From Callaeas wilsoni (lineage: Eukaryota; Chordata; Aves; Passeriformes; Callaeidae): 64,000 bases of DNA. The translations under genes were made by a program, and so were the position numbers. The notes beneath the pieces are model-generated. The model did not search any database. It was given only the letters and a program-made list of their open reading frames with translations, and had not been told where the DNA came from. Positions within the stretch are counted from its first letter, which is position 1. The number at the start of each line of letters is the position of its first letter. Below are positions 1 to 9,639 of this stretch, piece by piece. The DNA is taken from assembly GCA_013398955.1 (NCBI GenBank), contig VWPU01019383.1, positions 1 through 64,000 of the forward strand. Direction: 5' to 3'.

Positions 1-115
1 TGCGGGGAGCCGGTGCTGCGGGCCTCGGGCCCGCCGCGCCCCCCTTGGAACAGCGCGTACCCAGCCTTCTGCTTCCGTATTACCCCAGCGCGGCTTCCTC
101 TTAGCGAGGTTTTTA
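1..115. promoter_or_regulatory. CpG-rich edge of a promoter island at the window start
   Basis: About 13 CpG dinucleotides fall within roughly 110 bases, and the density then drops abruptly into AT-rich DNA. This looks like the right-hand edge of a CpG island whose bulk lies left of the window. In human the gene upstream of ING1 is CARS2 (mitochondrial cysteinyl-tRNA synthetase), divergently transcribed with its start several kb from ING1. The position here fits that arrangement, but I see no recognisable CARS2 coding sequence, so the link is inference. Confidence 0.45.
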
Positions 116-687
116 AGGGAGATGTTTGTAGGAAATGTGTGACTAATTTAGCAAAATGGTCTCCACTGTGTCAAGTCAATTCAGACACTTTGGGGAGTGA
201 ATCTATTTTTGCATTGCCTTTCAGGTCAGAGAACAGCTGGCAGCCTGTTAGCTCCTGAAAATAAAACAGTGTGGCATTCCCAAACTGGACTTAATAAATC
301 AGAGTCTCATAAAACACTTATGCACCCCTCTGACTCCCAGGTACTTGTGCAAAGTGCTACCTAACCTGGACATTTTCAAAAATGACAGAAAGTGCTGCCG
401 GGTACTTGGTAAGGTACCCTGGCCTTTAGCCAGCCGACTGTCAAGGTCTGCTTCCTCATTGTGGATTTTTTTTTTTCTTTCAGAGCACATCGAGGAAATG
501 GAGCTTAGCTGGCTGCCGTACCTTGAACCAGTTGGGAAACTGTAAGCTACTCAACTAGAGTGAGTAACAAGGTAATGGAACAGACATAAGGATGCCAAAA
601 GTATTTTTTAACTAGTACCTTGTTTCCAAAAGTGACTATGAGCAGGTACCAAGGACACAAGTGAGAATTCCATAAGCTTATTATTGC
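116..687. other. intergenic DNA, nothing recognised
   Basis: Mixed-composition sequence without a convincing reading frame, RNA gene or repeat. The short open frames here have no recognisable protein features. Confidence 0.5.
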
Positions 688-1122
688 AAAGACGATCAGA
701 GGGATGGAACACCTATCCTATGAAGACAGGCTGAGAGAGTTGGAGTTTTTCAAGCTGGAGAAGGCTCCAGGGAGATCTTATAGCACCTTCCAGTAGCTAA
801 AGAGGACTTTAAAAAAAAAGGAGAAAGCGACTTTTTATATGTACAGACAGTGATAGGACAAGGGAGCAACAGTTTTGAACTAAGAGAGGAGAGATTTAGA
901 TAGATGTTAGGAAAAAATTCTTTACTCATAGGGTAGGGAAGTATTGGAACAGGATGCTCAGAGAAGCTGTGGATGCCCCATCCCTGGAAGTTTTCAAGGC
1001 CAGGTTAGATGGGGCTCTGAACAACCTGGTCTAAGTGAACGGTGTCCCTGCTCATGACAGAGGGGTTGAAACTGGATCATCCTTAAGGTCCCTTGCAACC
1101 CAAGCCTTTCTATGATTCTGTG
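688..1122 (+). mobile_element. CR1 LINE fragment, 3' end
   Basis: The stretch follows the end of avian CR1 elements in order: the CTATGAAGACAGGCTGAGAG segment, GATAGGACAAGGGAGCAACA, the AAATTCTTTACTCA segment, GTGGATGCCCCATCCCTGGA, and the closing TTTCTATGATTCTGTG. It is 5'-truncated, as most CR1 copies are, and carries scattered substitutions and small indels, so it is old and inactive. Boundaries are good to about 10 bases. Confidence 0.92.
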
Positions 1123-4100
1123 AATATTTTCCCAGATATTTTTCCAGCTTCCAACCAGATGGCATCCTCAACTGAATGCCTTGGGATTTTTTTGCCTCAA
1201 TCCCCCAAGCTATTGTACCCATCCTCAGTAAATTGCTGTACCAATAATTTCCTCATTCTCCGTGAACCCACATCAATCCCAGCCTTTGACAAGGAATACT
1301 GCAGGTCTACTGCCATTTTTAGGAAGCATCCTCTTGGCATGTGTTGAAGTCAAGGCCTGTGAGCTCCAGCTGTGGCCACCCTTGCTCTTGTATGAGAAGA
1401 GAGAGTGAACTGTCAGTGCCAGCACATTGTCTGTCCTGCTCCTGACTGTCTTCTCAATGAGCCTCTAAACAGGCTGTCCAGAGCGGAGCCTTTACAGGCC
1501 TCTCAGACCACTGTGTTACCTGCTAAAGCACCTTGCTGGCCTTTGGGAGGAAGGTAATACTGAACAATCACAGCTTTCCTTAACTGGATGCTGCTGCAGG
1601 TCTGCCTGTGGTGAGCTGCCTCACAGAAGTCTTTGTATTGTTTCCTCTTCTATCTGCCAGGGACGATTTTAATAGATTTTTCTCATAAGTTCATTTAAAA
1701 TCATTGCTTTTACTTTACACTTGACGTCTGTCTACACCTTACTTCATTTTCGAGCATATCAGATATAAAGCCCTGCCAGTGGTAAACGTTTCCTTTTTCT
1801 TTTAATAGGTACTTTCCATAGAATTTGTCATTTAACAATCTTAACTTTTTGATCAAATAAGAAACCTATTTCATGGGCTTGTTAATTTAAGACTATCTAG
1901 GATGAAATTGAAGATACCATCCAATAACCTTTGTAAATGTTTGCTTTATATGCTTCTCAGGAAGCTTCACAAGCCAATTATTTCAGCTTCCATAATGAGC
2001 TGGTTTTGATGTCTTGCTGTTCAACACACATCCAGTTAAGAGTTGTCATTAACTCTGTTGTCTTCTTTGTTCTGTATCGTTCCAAGCACTTTGACAGAGT
2101 TCAAATCAATACTAAGTAACAATGGATGTTTTTTAGCCTTAATTCCAGGTTTAGCTATCATGGATGAAACTGCCAACAGATCAGAAGAAATGCAAGAGCT
2201 TTTTCTTTTCCACTGGTTTCAGAAGGCTTAGTTTCTGTGCTCGCCAGACTGACTTTTAGCATTTAGTACAGAAACCTCTCTGTCCTGCTGTAAAATGTTA
2301 TTTTCTGATGGTGGAAAAGGCCACAATTAAGGCCTGAAATAAACAGCTAACATCATTCATGCTTGAGATTTAATGCAGTAGAATACATCCAGTGGAACGG
2401 TGGAAAGTGTTCTCCAAGCACTGAAGTACAAAAAGAATCTAATTTCAAAGAAAAACTAAACTAATCCTGGTGTATTAGAACCATAAATTATTCATGTTAA
2501 AAATACCAGCATTCTCAGAATCAATTGGTCTGTGGCTGTAAGCACACCTCCACTTTATGCCACCTATACCTGTACCCTTACTCCTGCTGTGGTACGTGTG
2601 CAAGGACACAGCAGTCATCTACCAGAGAGGCAGAATAGCAGCAAAGGATTTTATGCCATCAGGAGACCTTTGCTTCCACCTGGAATAGAAGATGCCTTTG
2701 GAGGTTGCGAGCAGTTGGAGCCAGGGTACGCATCATCAGTGCCAGGCCTGGGCCTGCTGTAGTCCTGTTCCTTCTGTACTTGCTGAATAGCCAGGAGGAA
2801 ATGTGATCTGCAGAGTGGTACAGCTCTTAGTCATAATTCCACTGGGGCATGTCTGTCTGAGCTTCAGGTAGACTGTTGTTTCAAGGAGACACACATATTT
2901 AATATTGTCAGGTCGTGTTCTCATGTTTTTCTTAGAAGTCACTAAGGCTAAAACTTCCTTTAAATTAAAAACTGAAACTCTAAGGTAAAGGGGTGATTCC
3001 TGAACACCGCAGAAGGGATCTATATGTTTTCTGTCCCTTTATCTGTGTGTGTAAGAAGGCAACATTTCCCCTCCATCTTTGATCAAGAAGGAAAAGTCCA
3101 CTAGAAGCACAGCTATGTGTGCTGTCCACCAGCAGCGCGGGCAATATTTCTGTGCTGTACAGGGAGGATCTTTGGAGATTTTGGCTCACCTGGCTTCTAT
3201 ATTTTCCAGTTTCCAGTCCCAGGAATACCTATAAGATTTGCCCCCAGAGGTAAGATGAGTGCACAAATCCCAGAGCATGTTTTGTATCATACATTAATAA
3301 AGCTAAAAAACAATTTTCCATTTCCGTTTATTATTAGGAGATATGTGCTTTGTAATGTTTTACAAAGTTTTCCCCCTATTGCTAAAGGTGCTATATTTTT
3401 CTACTAAAAAATTCAACCATACCATCTTAGAACTGTTGACAGAGGAAAAAGGCTGCATTTGCTGTGTTATCAACAGCATGTTTCCAGTATCTGTGGCCCT
3501 TCTCATCAAGTTCTAGTTCAGAAACCTGGCAAGGAAGGTGAACCTGGAAAGTAGGGAGGAAACGTTATAAAGACAAATTACAAACCAGAACCAAAGATGA
3601 GCTAAATCCACTGCAGTGGACTGAATTTCTGTTGGTGGTCTGTAGTAATCTGTAATTACAGACACATTTTGACTTAACTTTTATAGTCCTTTTATTTTTA
3701 CAAAATCTATGTCCTTATTAGTTTGTTTCAGAATCCTGTTTGATTTTTAAAAGGAGACTAAAAATCACCTTAATCTTATTACAAATGCTTGGCTCAGAAA
3801 TATTGTAAATGTTGAGCGGGCATTCCACCAAATGTTCACAAAGTAAAGAATATGTTTTAAAAAAGAGAAATCATCTCGAGAAACCTATTTGAAAAGAGTA
3901 ATTCTGGGGACAGGGAGTAACACTGGGAAAGAAAATTCATTGGTGGACATAAAGAACCAACTAAACTTTCTTGCTCTTACCAAAAGCCTATTAGCTTTTA
4001 GCACCACCTACCAGAAAACCTACCCACCAGCTGCTGTGGTATACACTGCCTGTTTCTCATCAGAAGTGTTTGGGTCCTGCACCACACCTGACAGAAGCAA

Positions 4101-6949
4101 ATCTGAGGGTCGGTATGAATTCAGTCAGGGTTCACATTGGTGTCTTTGCCAGTGGTTTCCAACTGTTGAGGTGTATCTCTGTTGAATTCACTCGTGAAAT
4201 ATGTTGCCCTTGATCCGTGTTCATTCCATTGACACTCTGGGACAACTCAGATGTACTTTTGCCTTGGCCTTCTTGTGCAATGCACATTTACTTGTTCCAG
4301 TCAGAATCTTTTGCTGACCTTTAATGCCAGTGTAATGCTGTTAAAGCTCACTAGTGCTTTGGAAGTGCACCGGTGTAGCAGGTGCAAGAAAAAGATGGCA
4401 GTAGCCAGGAAACAGATGTGAGAAGAGGCAGTGAGTGCAACTGCCGTGGGGCAAGCAGAGGAGGAGATGAGGTGTATCCAGTGAAATACCTGTTTTCTTA
4501 CTTGACTGATAAAAAAAAAGAAGTTTAGAATGGCAAGCCAGGGTTAGGTAGGCATTTGGAAAGTTCACGAAGTTCTTGAGCCTTTACTGGGAAGCAGAAA
4601 AAGGACAAACTCAACTAGATTTGTTTTCCAGATTTTATAATCTATTCATCCAACATCATTTGGTGACATGAACAGGTATTTCTGGCCTAAATATCTGTAA
4701 ACAGTACATACTACGCAGGGCACAGCCAATGCATATTGCATGAAAGGGTGAACCATGACTTGTCTGCTGGTCTTCGTACTTGCAAACCTCAGCTCTGCTC
4801 ATCTTGCATGTTAACTGTACTTTTGTTTCAAAACTTTCGACCACAAGCAAAATGAACAGATTTGTAAAATTCCATTATTGTCATCCACGTAAGCATGAAT
4901 TTACCCTCATAAAGAATAAACAGACAAAAAAGCAAGGAAAAACCCTCCAAGCACATGTAACTGTAGAAGAGGGATTAAGCTATTAAGTGGTGCGGAAACA
5001 GCAATTCATTAGCAGGAATAAACCCATCTGATTCGTCTGTACTATAAAGTATAATGACAAATGATCAGAAGACACTATCTTTTCTAATAAACAGAGACAC
5101 AGTTGTAATGATTACATAGCATTTCATGTAGCAATATTCAGCTAAGGCAGAGAAGGAGAAAGGAGGCAGCCATGCAGCTATGCAGTATCTGCATTTGTGG
5201 AACGTTTGGAGGTTTGAGATTTTATGTTCCTCATATCAAGTATTCTGAACTTTGCGCTGATTAGCTGGAATAACCATAATGACTGGAACAACTATAATTA
5301 CTAAAACATTTATATTATATTAAGTATATTTTATATATACACACATAGTATGTATATTACACAGTAGTTGTGCAATTTGTTGATCTGGTTATAAGTTCCC
5401 TTGATTCCAATTGCTGTGAGCTTACATCTGTAGTAAGGCAACATCTTCAAGAAACTTCTGAAAACCCCAGATATTTGGGGTTCTAAATAGGAAAGATTTC
5501 TTATAAACATAGCAAAAGGGCTTAGGAGCCAAAGGAGGAGAAATAGATACTTTTATCCTCTAGTCAAATACAGGAAATGGGAAGAAAATGAAGCCCAAGA
5601 GTCTCTTCCTTCTTTGACACGACATTCACTTCTACTTGTGAATTCTTCTCCAGGGTAAGAAATAGGCCCTTAATATGAAAAAAACTGATTTTATCCTTCC
5701 CTCCCCCCCCAGCTTCCTAAAACAATGGCTGACCTGCTGCTGAGCCTAGAGGGGGGTGAAGAGAATAGGTATTTCTGGGTACAGGTATATATTTGATTAC
5801 AAAGCACTGAGCACATCTTTAAGAGCTGTAAAAGGGGACCTTCAAAGTGGATACCAAATACATTGTCAGGGGAGCTCAGTCCTTTCCTGGCCCAGGGACT
5901 TGTGCAAAGTCCCATGATGGTTTACTCTCTGTCACTCTTCTAGTAACATATGAGAAGCTGACAGAGGAGGATCTGCTAGACAGCGCTTTTAAGAGCCAGA
6001 TGATACCAAGCTCTCTAACCTCAGCACATCCAAACTATCAATACTTTTGAGAGTACTGAAACTTAGCAGGCTATCATTACCTTTCAGAGCTTCCCTTCCT
6101 AATTTTTTTTCTCTATAAAGAAGAGGGACAAAAGTTCCTGTTTAGTAAATTAAAAGGTACTTTTACAAACTCATTTCTTATTTGTACGTGTAGTTACTTC
6201 TGTGTGTCTAGAATGATGATTACCTTTTTTGCAAGAATGACTCTTTTTAGGACTCATCTGTATTCTTTTCAGATGTCTTGCCTCTACTGAGTCATAATTA
6301 TTGGCTTGGATTCTTACACTACCCAGGGGACTGTTAACTACCTTTAATTGCTGACAGTGCCTCACCTTCTTCAAGGCAAGGGTGAAACAGGCTGTAACTA
6401 CCAAGCTGGTGCCAACAATCTAGAGCAGGTATTCCCAGGCTAGTGCTACCATTAGACGACTCCCTCTCTATGCCACAGGAAACCGGAGCACACAGGTCCA
6501 GAAACACTGGCTTGGAGCACTGCCTAGATGCCATGGTGCTTGCAAGTTAAAAACCTGAGATCTTGTGTATGCTAGGTTTACTTCAGCAACTCATTTTTTT
6601 ACAGCAACTCACGGAAACAGAAAATAAGAGGAAGAAAACAACGGGAGAACTTACAGGGATCTTCAGAAAACAAGGAAGTGCCCTCTGACATCTGCCCGAA
6701 ACAGCGGGTCGGTATCAGTTCAAAATAGGTTTGGTTTATGGTACCGTCTCCACTCCTCAGAAAGTATTTGGGTGCATGTCTCCCACTGGAGGGTGGGAGC
6801 ATACTGGAAGTATTGCTAAACAGCTGCCTGTTCTTCCCTGAAAACCCCAGCTCTGAGCGTTCACACACCAAGCTGATGGCAGCAGCAAAAACACTTCGCA
6901 GGGGCTGAGACACTGAGGTCCCCAGCCAGGCCGCCGCTCCCTCCGCTCC
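1123..6949. other. intergenic DNA between the upstream CpG edge and the ING1 island
   Basis: No host gene is supported. The longest open frames are under 100 codons and have no domain-like content. Visible features are a run of nine C at about 5702-5710 and an AT-rich patch at 5310-5356. It may hold ING1 or CARS2 regulatory DNA, but nothing in the sequence alone shows that. Confidence 0.5.
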
Positions 6950-7531
6950 CTGCAGCGAGCAGAACGCCACGGCCTCACTGAGCAGCGACTGCACCAGCGA
7001 GTCTGGGCGCTCAGAAGTGATGACTCAGTCTCCCCTAAATTAGGGGATTGCCAGTGACGTCTGCTAAAAAAAACAAGAGGCAGAAAGCGCACGTTGTTTT
7101 GCTCCAGCAGAGCGGGGGTAGGTCTTTCCAGCCCCGCCTTCCCGCTCCTCGCTCCCCGATCCTGGCAGAGCCGGGTGCCTGCGGGCTCCGGGACACGGCA
7201 GCTACTCCAGGACACCAAAGCAACGCTGACCGTCAGCGGGGTTCCTCCGCACGACCCCCGGATCACTCTGGCAGGGAGAACGCGGGCGGCACAGGGCTGT
7301 ACCCGGGCACCCTTTCTGCTCCTCCTCGCCGGCAGTGAGCCCTCTCCACCGGCAACCGTGCGGGGCAGGGGCGCTCCGCCGCCGGCCTCCTCTACAAGGC
7401 AGCCCCCGGTGGGGTCCTCCGGTGACCCTTCGCTCGCCACTGCGCGAGACAAGGCAGCCGCAGCACGCTCGCTCGGCCACCCTCCCTCCTTCCCTCTTCC
7501 TCCCCTCCCGCCTTCCGGCCAGCCCTGCCTC

Positions 7532-7571
7532 GCGCATGCGCAACCGCCCGGGGACCGCTGGGAAACGTAGT
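7532..7571. promoter_or_regulatory. NRF1 palindrome next to a ZNF143-like motif
   Basis: GCGCATGCGC at 7532-7541 is a perfect NRF1 core. At 7558-7571 the minus strand reads ACTACGTTTCCCAG, which fits the ACTACANTTCCCAG-type motif bound by ZNF143/THAP11, with G in place of A at one variable position. Both factors are commonly found at bidirectional CpG-island promoters. A further NRF1-like GCATGCGCA lies at 7623-7631. Confidence 0.6.
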
Positions 7572-7710
7572 CGCGCTGCGTCCGTACGGGCTCCATTTTC
7601 TCCCGTTCGCCAGAGGAACTCCGCATGCGCAAGCCCGCCCCCTCCCCTCGGGCGTTACCGCCCCCTCTGCCGCGGCGCGCGGTATCCCGGGCAGCGGCAT
7701 CACAGCGGGG

Positions 7711-7758
7711 ATTGGCCGAGGGAGGCGCGGGGCGGGACGCGAGGGGCGCGGCGATTGG
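7711..7758 (-). promoter_or_regulatory. ING1: pair of NF-Y (CCAAT) boxes
   Basis: ATTGG at 7711-7715 and again at 7754-7758 give two inverted CCAAT boxes 43 bases apart (about four helical turns), each flanked by GC boxes. Paired NF-Y sites at this kind of spacing are common in housekeeping and cell-cycle promoters. Confidence 0.55.
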
Positions 7759-8247
7759 CTGGGGCGGCTGTCAGGCGCCGCGGGGTGATGGATGCGGGTG
7801 CCCGCTGAGGAGGGAGGGACGGAACGCTCCCCGTTTCCTCTCGGCGTCCGGCACCGCGCCGGGCACAATCCTGGCCGCAGCGCGGGGTGGTGTTGTGTGG
7901 TTCTCAGTGTTCCCCTCTCCTAGGAAAGGCCTCGGAGCCGCTCCATCCCAGGGCGAGCTGGCAGGAGGGGAGACTCCTCCAAAGTGCCGGTACCCTACCG
8001 CAAAAGCATTCACTTGCCCCCGCGATCCCCCAAGCCTCCCCGCGGGCCGCTGGCCTCGCAGCCTCCGCACAACTTCACCGGAGCCTCCGCCTTCCCCGGG
8101 GCTTCCTTCTCCCCACGCCCACGCCGACCCTGAGCCGCCCGCCTTCTGGCTCGGCCCGCATCCCCGCCGCCTTCCCTCCCTCCCTAAACGTGAGTAAGGG
8201 AGGCGGGACGATGGATATGCGGAGGTTCCGGGCGGGGGAAGGGATTG

Positions 8248-8319
8248 AGTGTGTGCGGTGAGTGTGTGAGAGTGAGTGTGTGTGTGGGTGTGTCTGTGTG
8301 TGTGTGTGTCTGTGTGTAC
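8248..8319 (+). repeat. imperfect (TG)n microsatellite
   Basis: TG dinucleotides interrupted by single changes, within the probable 5' leader or core promoter of ING1. A complementary (CA)n tract lies about 355 bases downstream. Confidence 0.85.
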
Positions 8320-8460
8320 ACAGCGCTGGGAGGGAGCGCATGCGCCCTGGCTGGCGGGGCCGAATGTTTCCCAAGTGTTTGAAACTGGTATTTGGGTTTT
8401 CCACGTTGGATCTAGCGCGGCGTATGGGAGCGAGGAGGCTGCGTTGATATTGCCGGGGAG

Positions 8461-8481
8461 CGGCGGCGGCGGCGGCGGCGG
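8461..8481 (+). repeat. (CGG)7 trinucleotide repeat
   Basis: Seven perfect CGG units followed by TGG TGA, inside the CpG island upstream of the ING1 start codon and probably transcribed as part of the leader. Confidence 0.9.
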
Positions 8482-8673
8482 TGGTGAGGAGGAGAGCGGG
8501 GAAGGGGGGAGCGGAGGAGAAGCGGAGCAGAGCGGCGCTGGCGCAGGCAGAGGGGCTGCCGCTGCCTCTGACAGACACTTTGCAGAGCACATTTTGTTTC
8601 CAGATTGTTTCGGAGGAGCTGGTTTAAGCCCCCCTCCTTTCTCCTCCTCCTCCTCCCCCCCTCCCCTCTCCAT

Positions 8674-8694
8674 ACACACACACACACACACACA
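8674..8694 (+). repeat. (CA)n microsatellite
   Basis: About ten CA units preceded by a TCC-rich pyrimidine tract (8640-8670), between the CpG island and the ING1 start codon. Confidence 0.9.
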
Positions 8695-8835
8695 AATCCC
8701 TCTGATTGTTCTTACCACCTCCTTCGTGAATTACCCACAACGACAGCCATTCAATCAGCTGCTGCTGGCTGTAGGGGACTAGCGGAGGGTGTGTGTGTGT
8801 CTCTCTCTCCCTCTTTTTCACACAAGAGGAGTCAG

Positions 8836-8841
8836 ATGTAG
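8836..8841 (+). promoter_or_regulatory. ING1: AUG-UAG start-stop element in the ING1 leader
   Basis: ATG at 8836-8838 is followed immediately by TAG at 8839-8841. No other ATG occurs between it and 8982. If transcripts begin upstream, scanning ribosomes meet this minimal open frame about 150 bases before the ING1 start. Its context is weak (C at -3, T at +4). Confidence 0.4.
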
Positions 8842-8987
8842 CTTCCCTCGGTTTTTTTGGGGAGAGCTACCGAGAGAGGTGGGCAGGGAGTGAGACCTTC
8901 ATCGGGGTTACCGTCTTTGAAGGGAGCAGCACTTGCTCTCACACAGAGAGGTGCGGGGAAGGATTTTTTTTTCTTTGCCGGATGAAA

Positions 8988-9123
8988 ATGTTGAGTCCTG
9001 CAAACGGAGACCAGCTTCACCTAGTGAACTATGTGGAGGATTATCTGGACTCCATCGAGTCTATGCCCTTCGATCTGCAGAGAAATGTCTCCTTGATGAG
9101 GGAAATTGACGCCAAATATCAAG
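8988..9123 (+). CDS. ING1: ING1 coding exon 1 (p33ING1b-type first exon)
   Basis: This exon encodes the first 45 residues of inhibitor of growth protein 1 plus one base of codon 46. The N-terminus MLSPANG and the following QLHLVNYVEDYLDSIES match the known p33ING1b N-terminus, including the PCNA-interaction (PIP-like) segment at residues 9-16. I chose ATG 8988 because it gives the family N-terminus and has A at -3. An in-frame ATG two codons upstream (8982) has a poor context and would only add Met-Lys. The exon ends CAAG before GTAAGTG, a strong donor. In the family, this N-terminal region helps connect ING1 to the Sin3/SAP30/HDAC complex. The leader between the CpG island and 8988 holds an AUG-UAG element at 8836. 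Confidence 0.97.
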
Positions 9124-9639
9124 GTAAGTGCTTTCTATATATGTGTGTGTCCGTGTGTGTGGTTTGGGGCTCAGGGGGGAAGGGTGTCTTTCCTTTTCTT
9201 TTCTTTAGAGCTGAGCCTCGGCTCCGTTTGCCCCTCTGCACCCCGCAGGGATGGTAGTTTTATTTTTGGGAGGTAAAAGGAGGAAGAAAGCCGGGAGGAA
9301 AGATCCGAGGAGAGAGAGGGACTGATCTGCAGCGTTAGCTCTTGTCATGGGGCGGAACAAAAGGTCTCTGGCTTTTCTTATTAAGCAAGGACTCTGCTTT
9401 TCTGTGTAAATTGCTGGCCAAGAAGGCGGGGGCAGGGAAGTGGGGTGTGCGGTGCACAAAGGGGGGCCGTCCCTGGCCGTGGGGCTGAGGTGGAAGGGTT
9501 TGGGGGTACGGAAGAAAGTGCTGGGTGGATAGAGGGGGAGAGATTACAGCACAACATTTAGGAATGTACAGTATTCATTATGGCTGTAGTAGGGGAGAGA
9601 GGCAGCTAGTGAGGGAGGGAGGGAAGGAGGGAGGGAGGA

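Larger units (their letters stand above)
6950..8660. promoter_or_regulatory. ING1: CpG island and promoter region of ING1
   Basis: GC- and CpG-dense sequence directly upstream of the ING1 start codon. It contains a perfect AP-1 type TGACTCA at 7021-7027, an NRF1 palindrome at 7532-7541, a ZNF143-like site at 7558-7571, two CCAAT boxes read as ATTGG at 7711-7715 and 7754-7758, and several GC boxes such as GGGGCGGGAC at 7729-7738. No TATA box was seen on the plus strand. This is a typical broad housekeeping-type promoter. The exact transcription start cannot be read from sequence; the long leader reaching 8988 probably begins between about 7800 and 8650. The many GC-rich open frames on both strands here are composition artefacts. 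Confidence 0.75.

Noticed and set aside
13..258. Frame beginning with MLR near the window start, superficially like the human CARS2 N-terminus.
   Set aside because: It lies on the plus strand whereas CARS2 should be on the minus strand, its first codon is GTG, and nothing beyond three residues agrees.
6757..8718. Long overlapping open frames of up to 315 codons on both strands around the ING1 promoter.
   Set aside because: GC-rich DNA lacks stop codons; the translations are Arg/Pro/Gly-rich, low-complexity, and mirror each other on opposite strands.
8775..8987. In-frame open stretch upstream of the ING1 ATG, which could extend the protein by about 70 residues.
   Set aside because: It contains no ATG other than 8982, starts in a TG/CT microsatellite, and does not resemble the conserved ING1 N-terminus.
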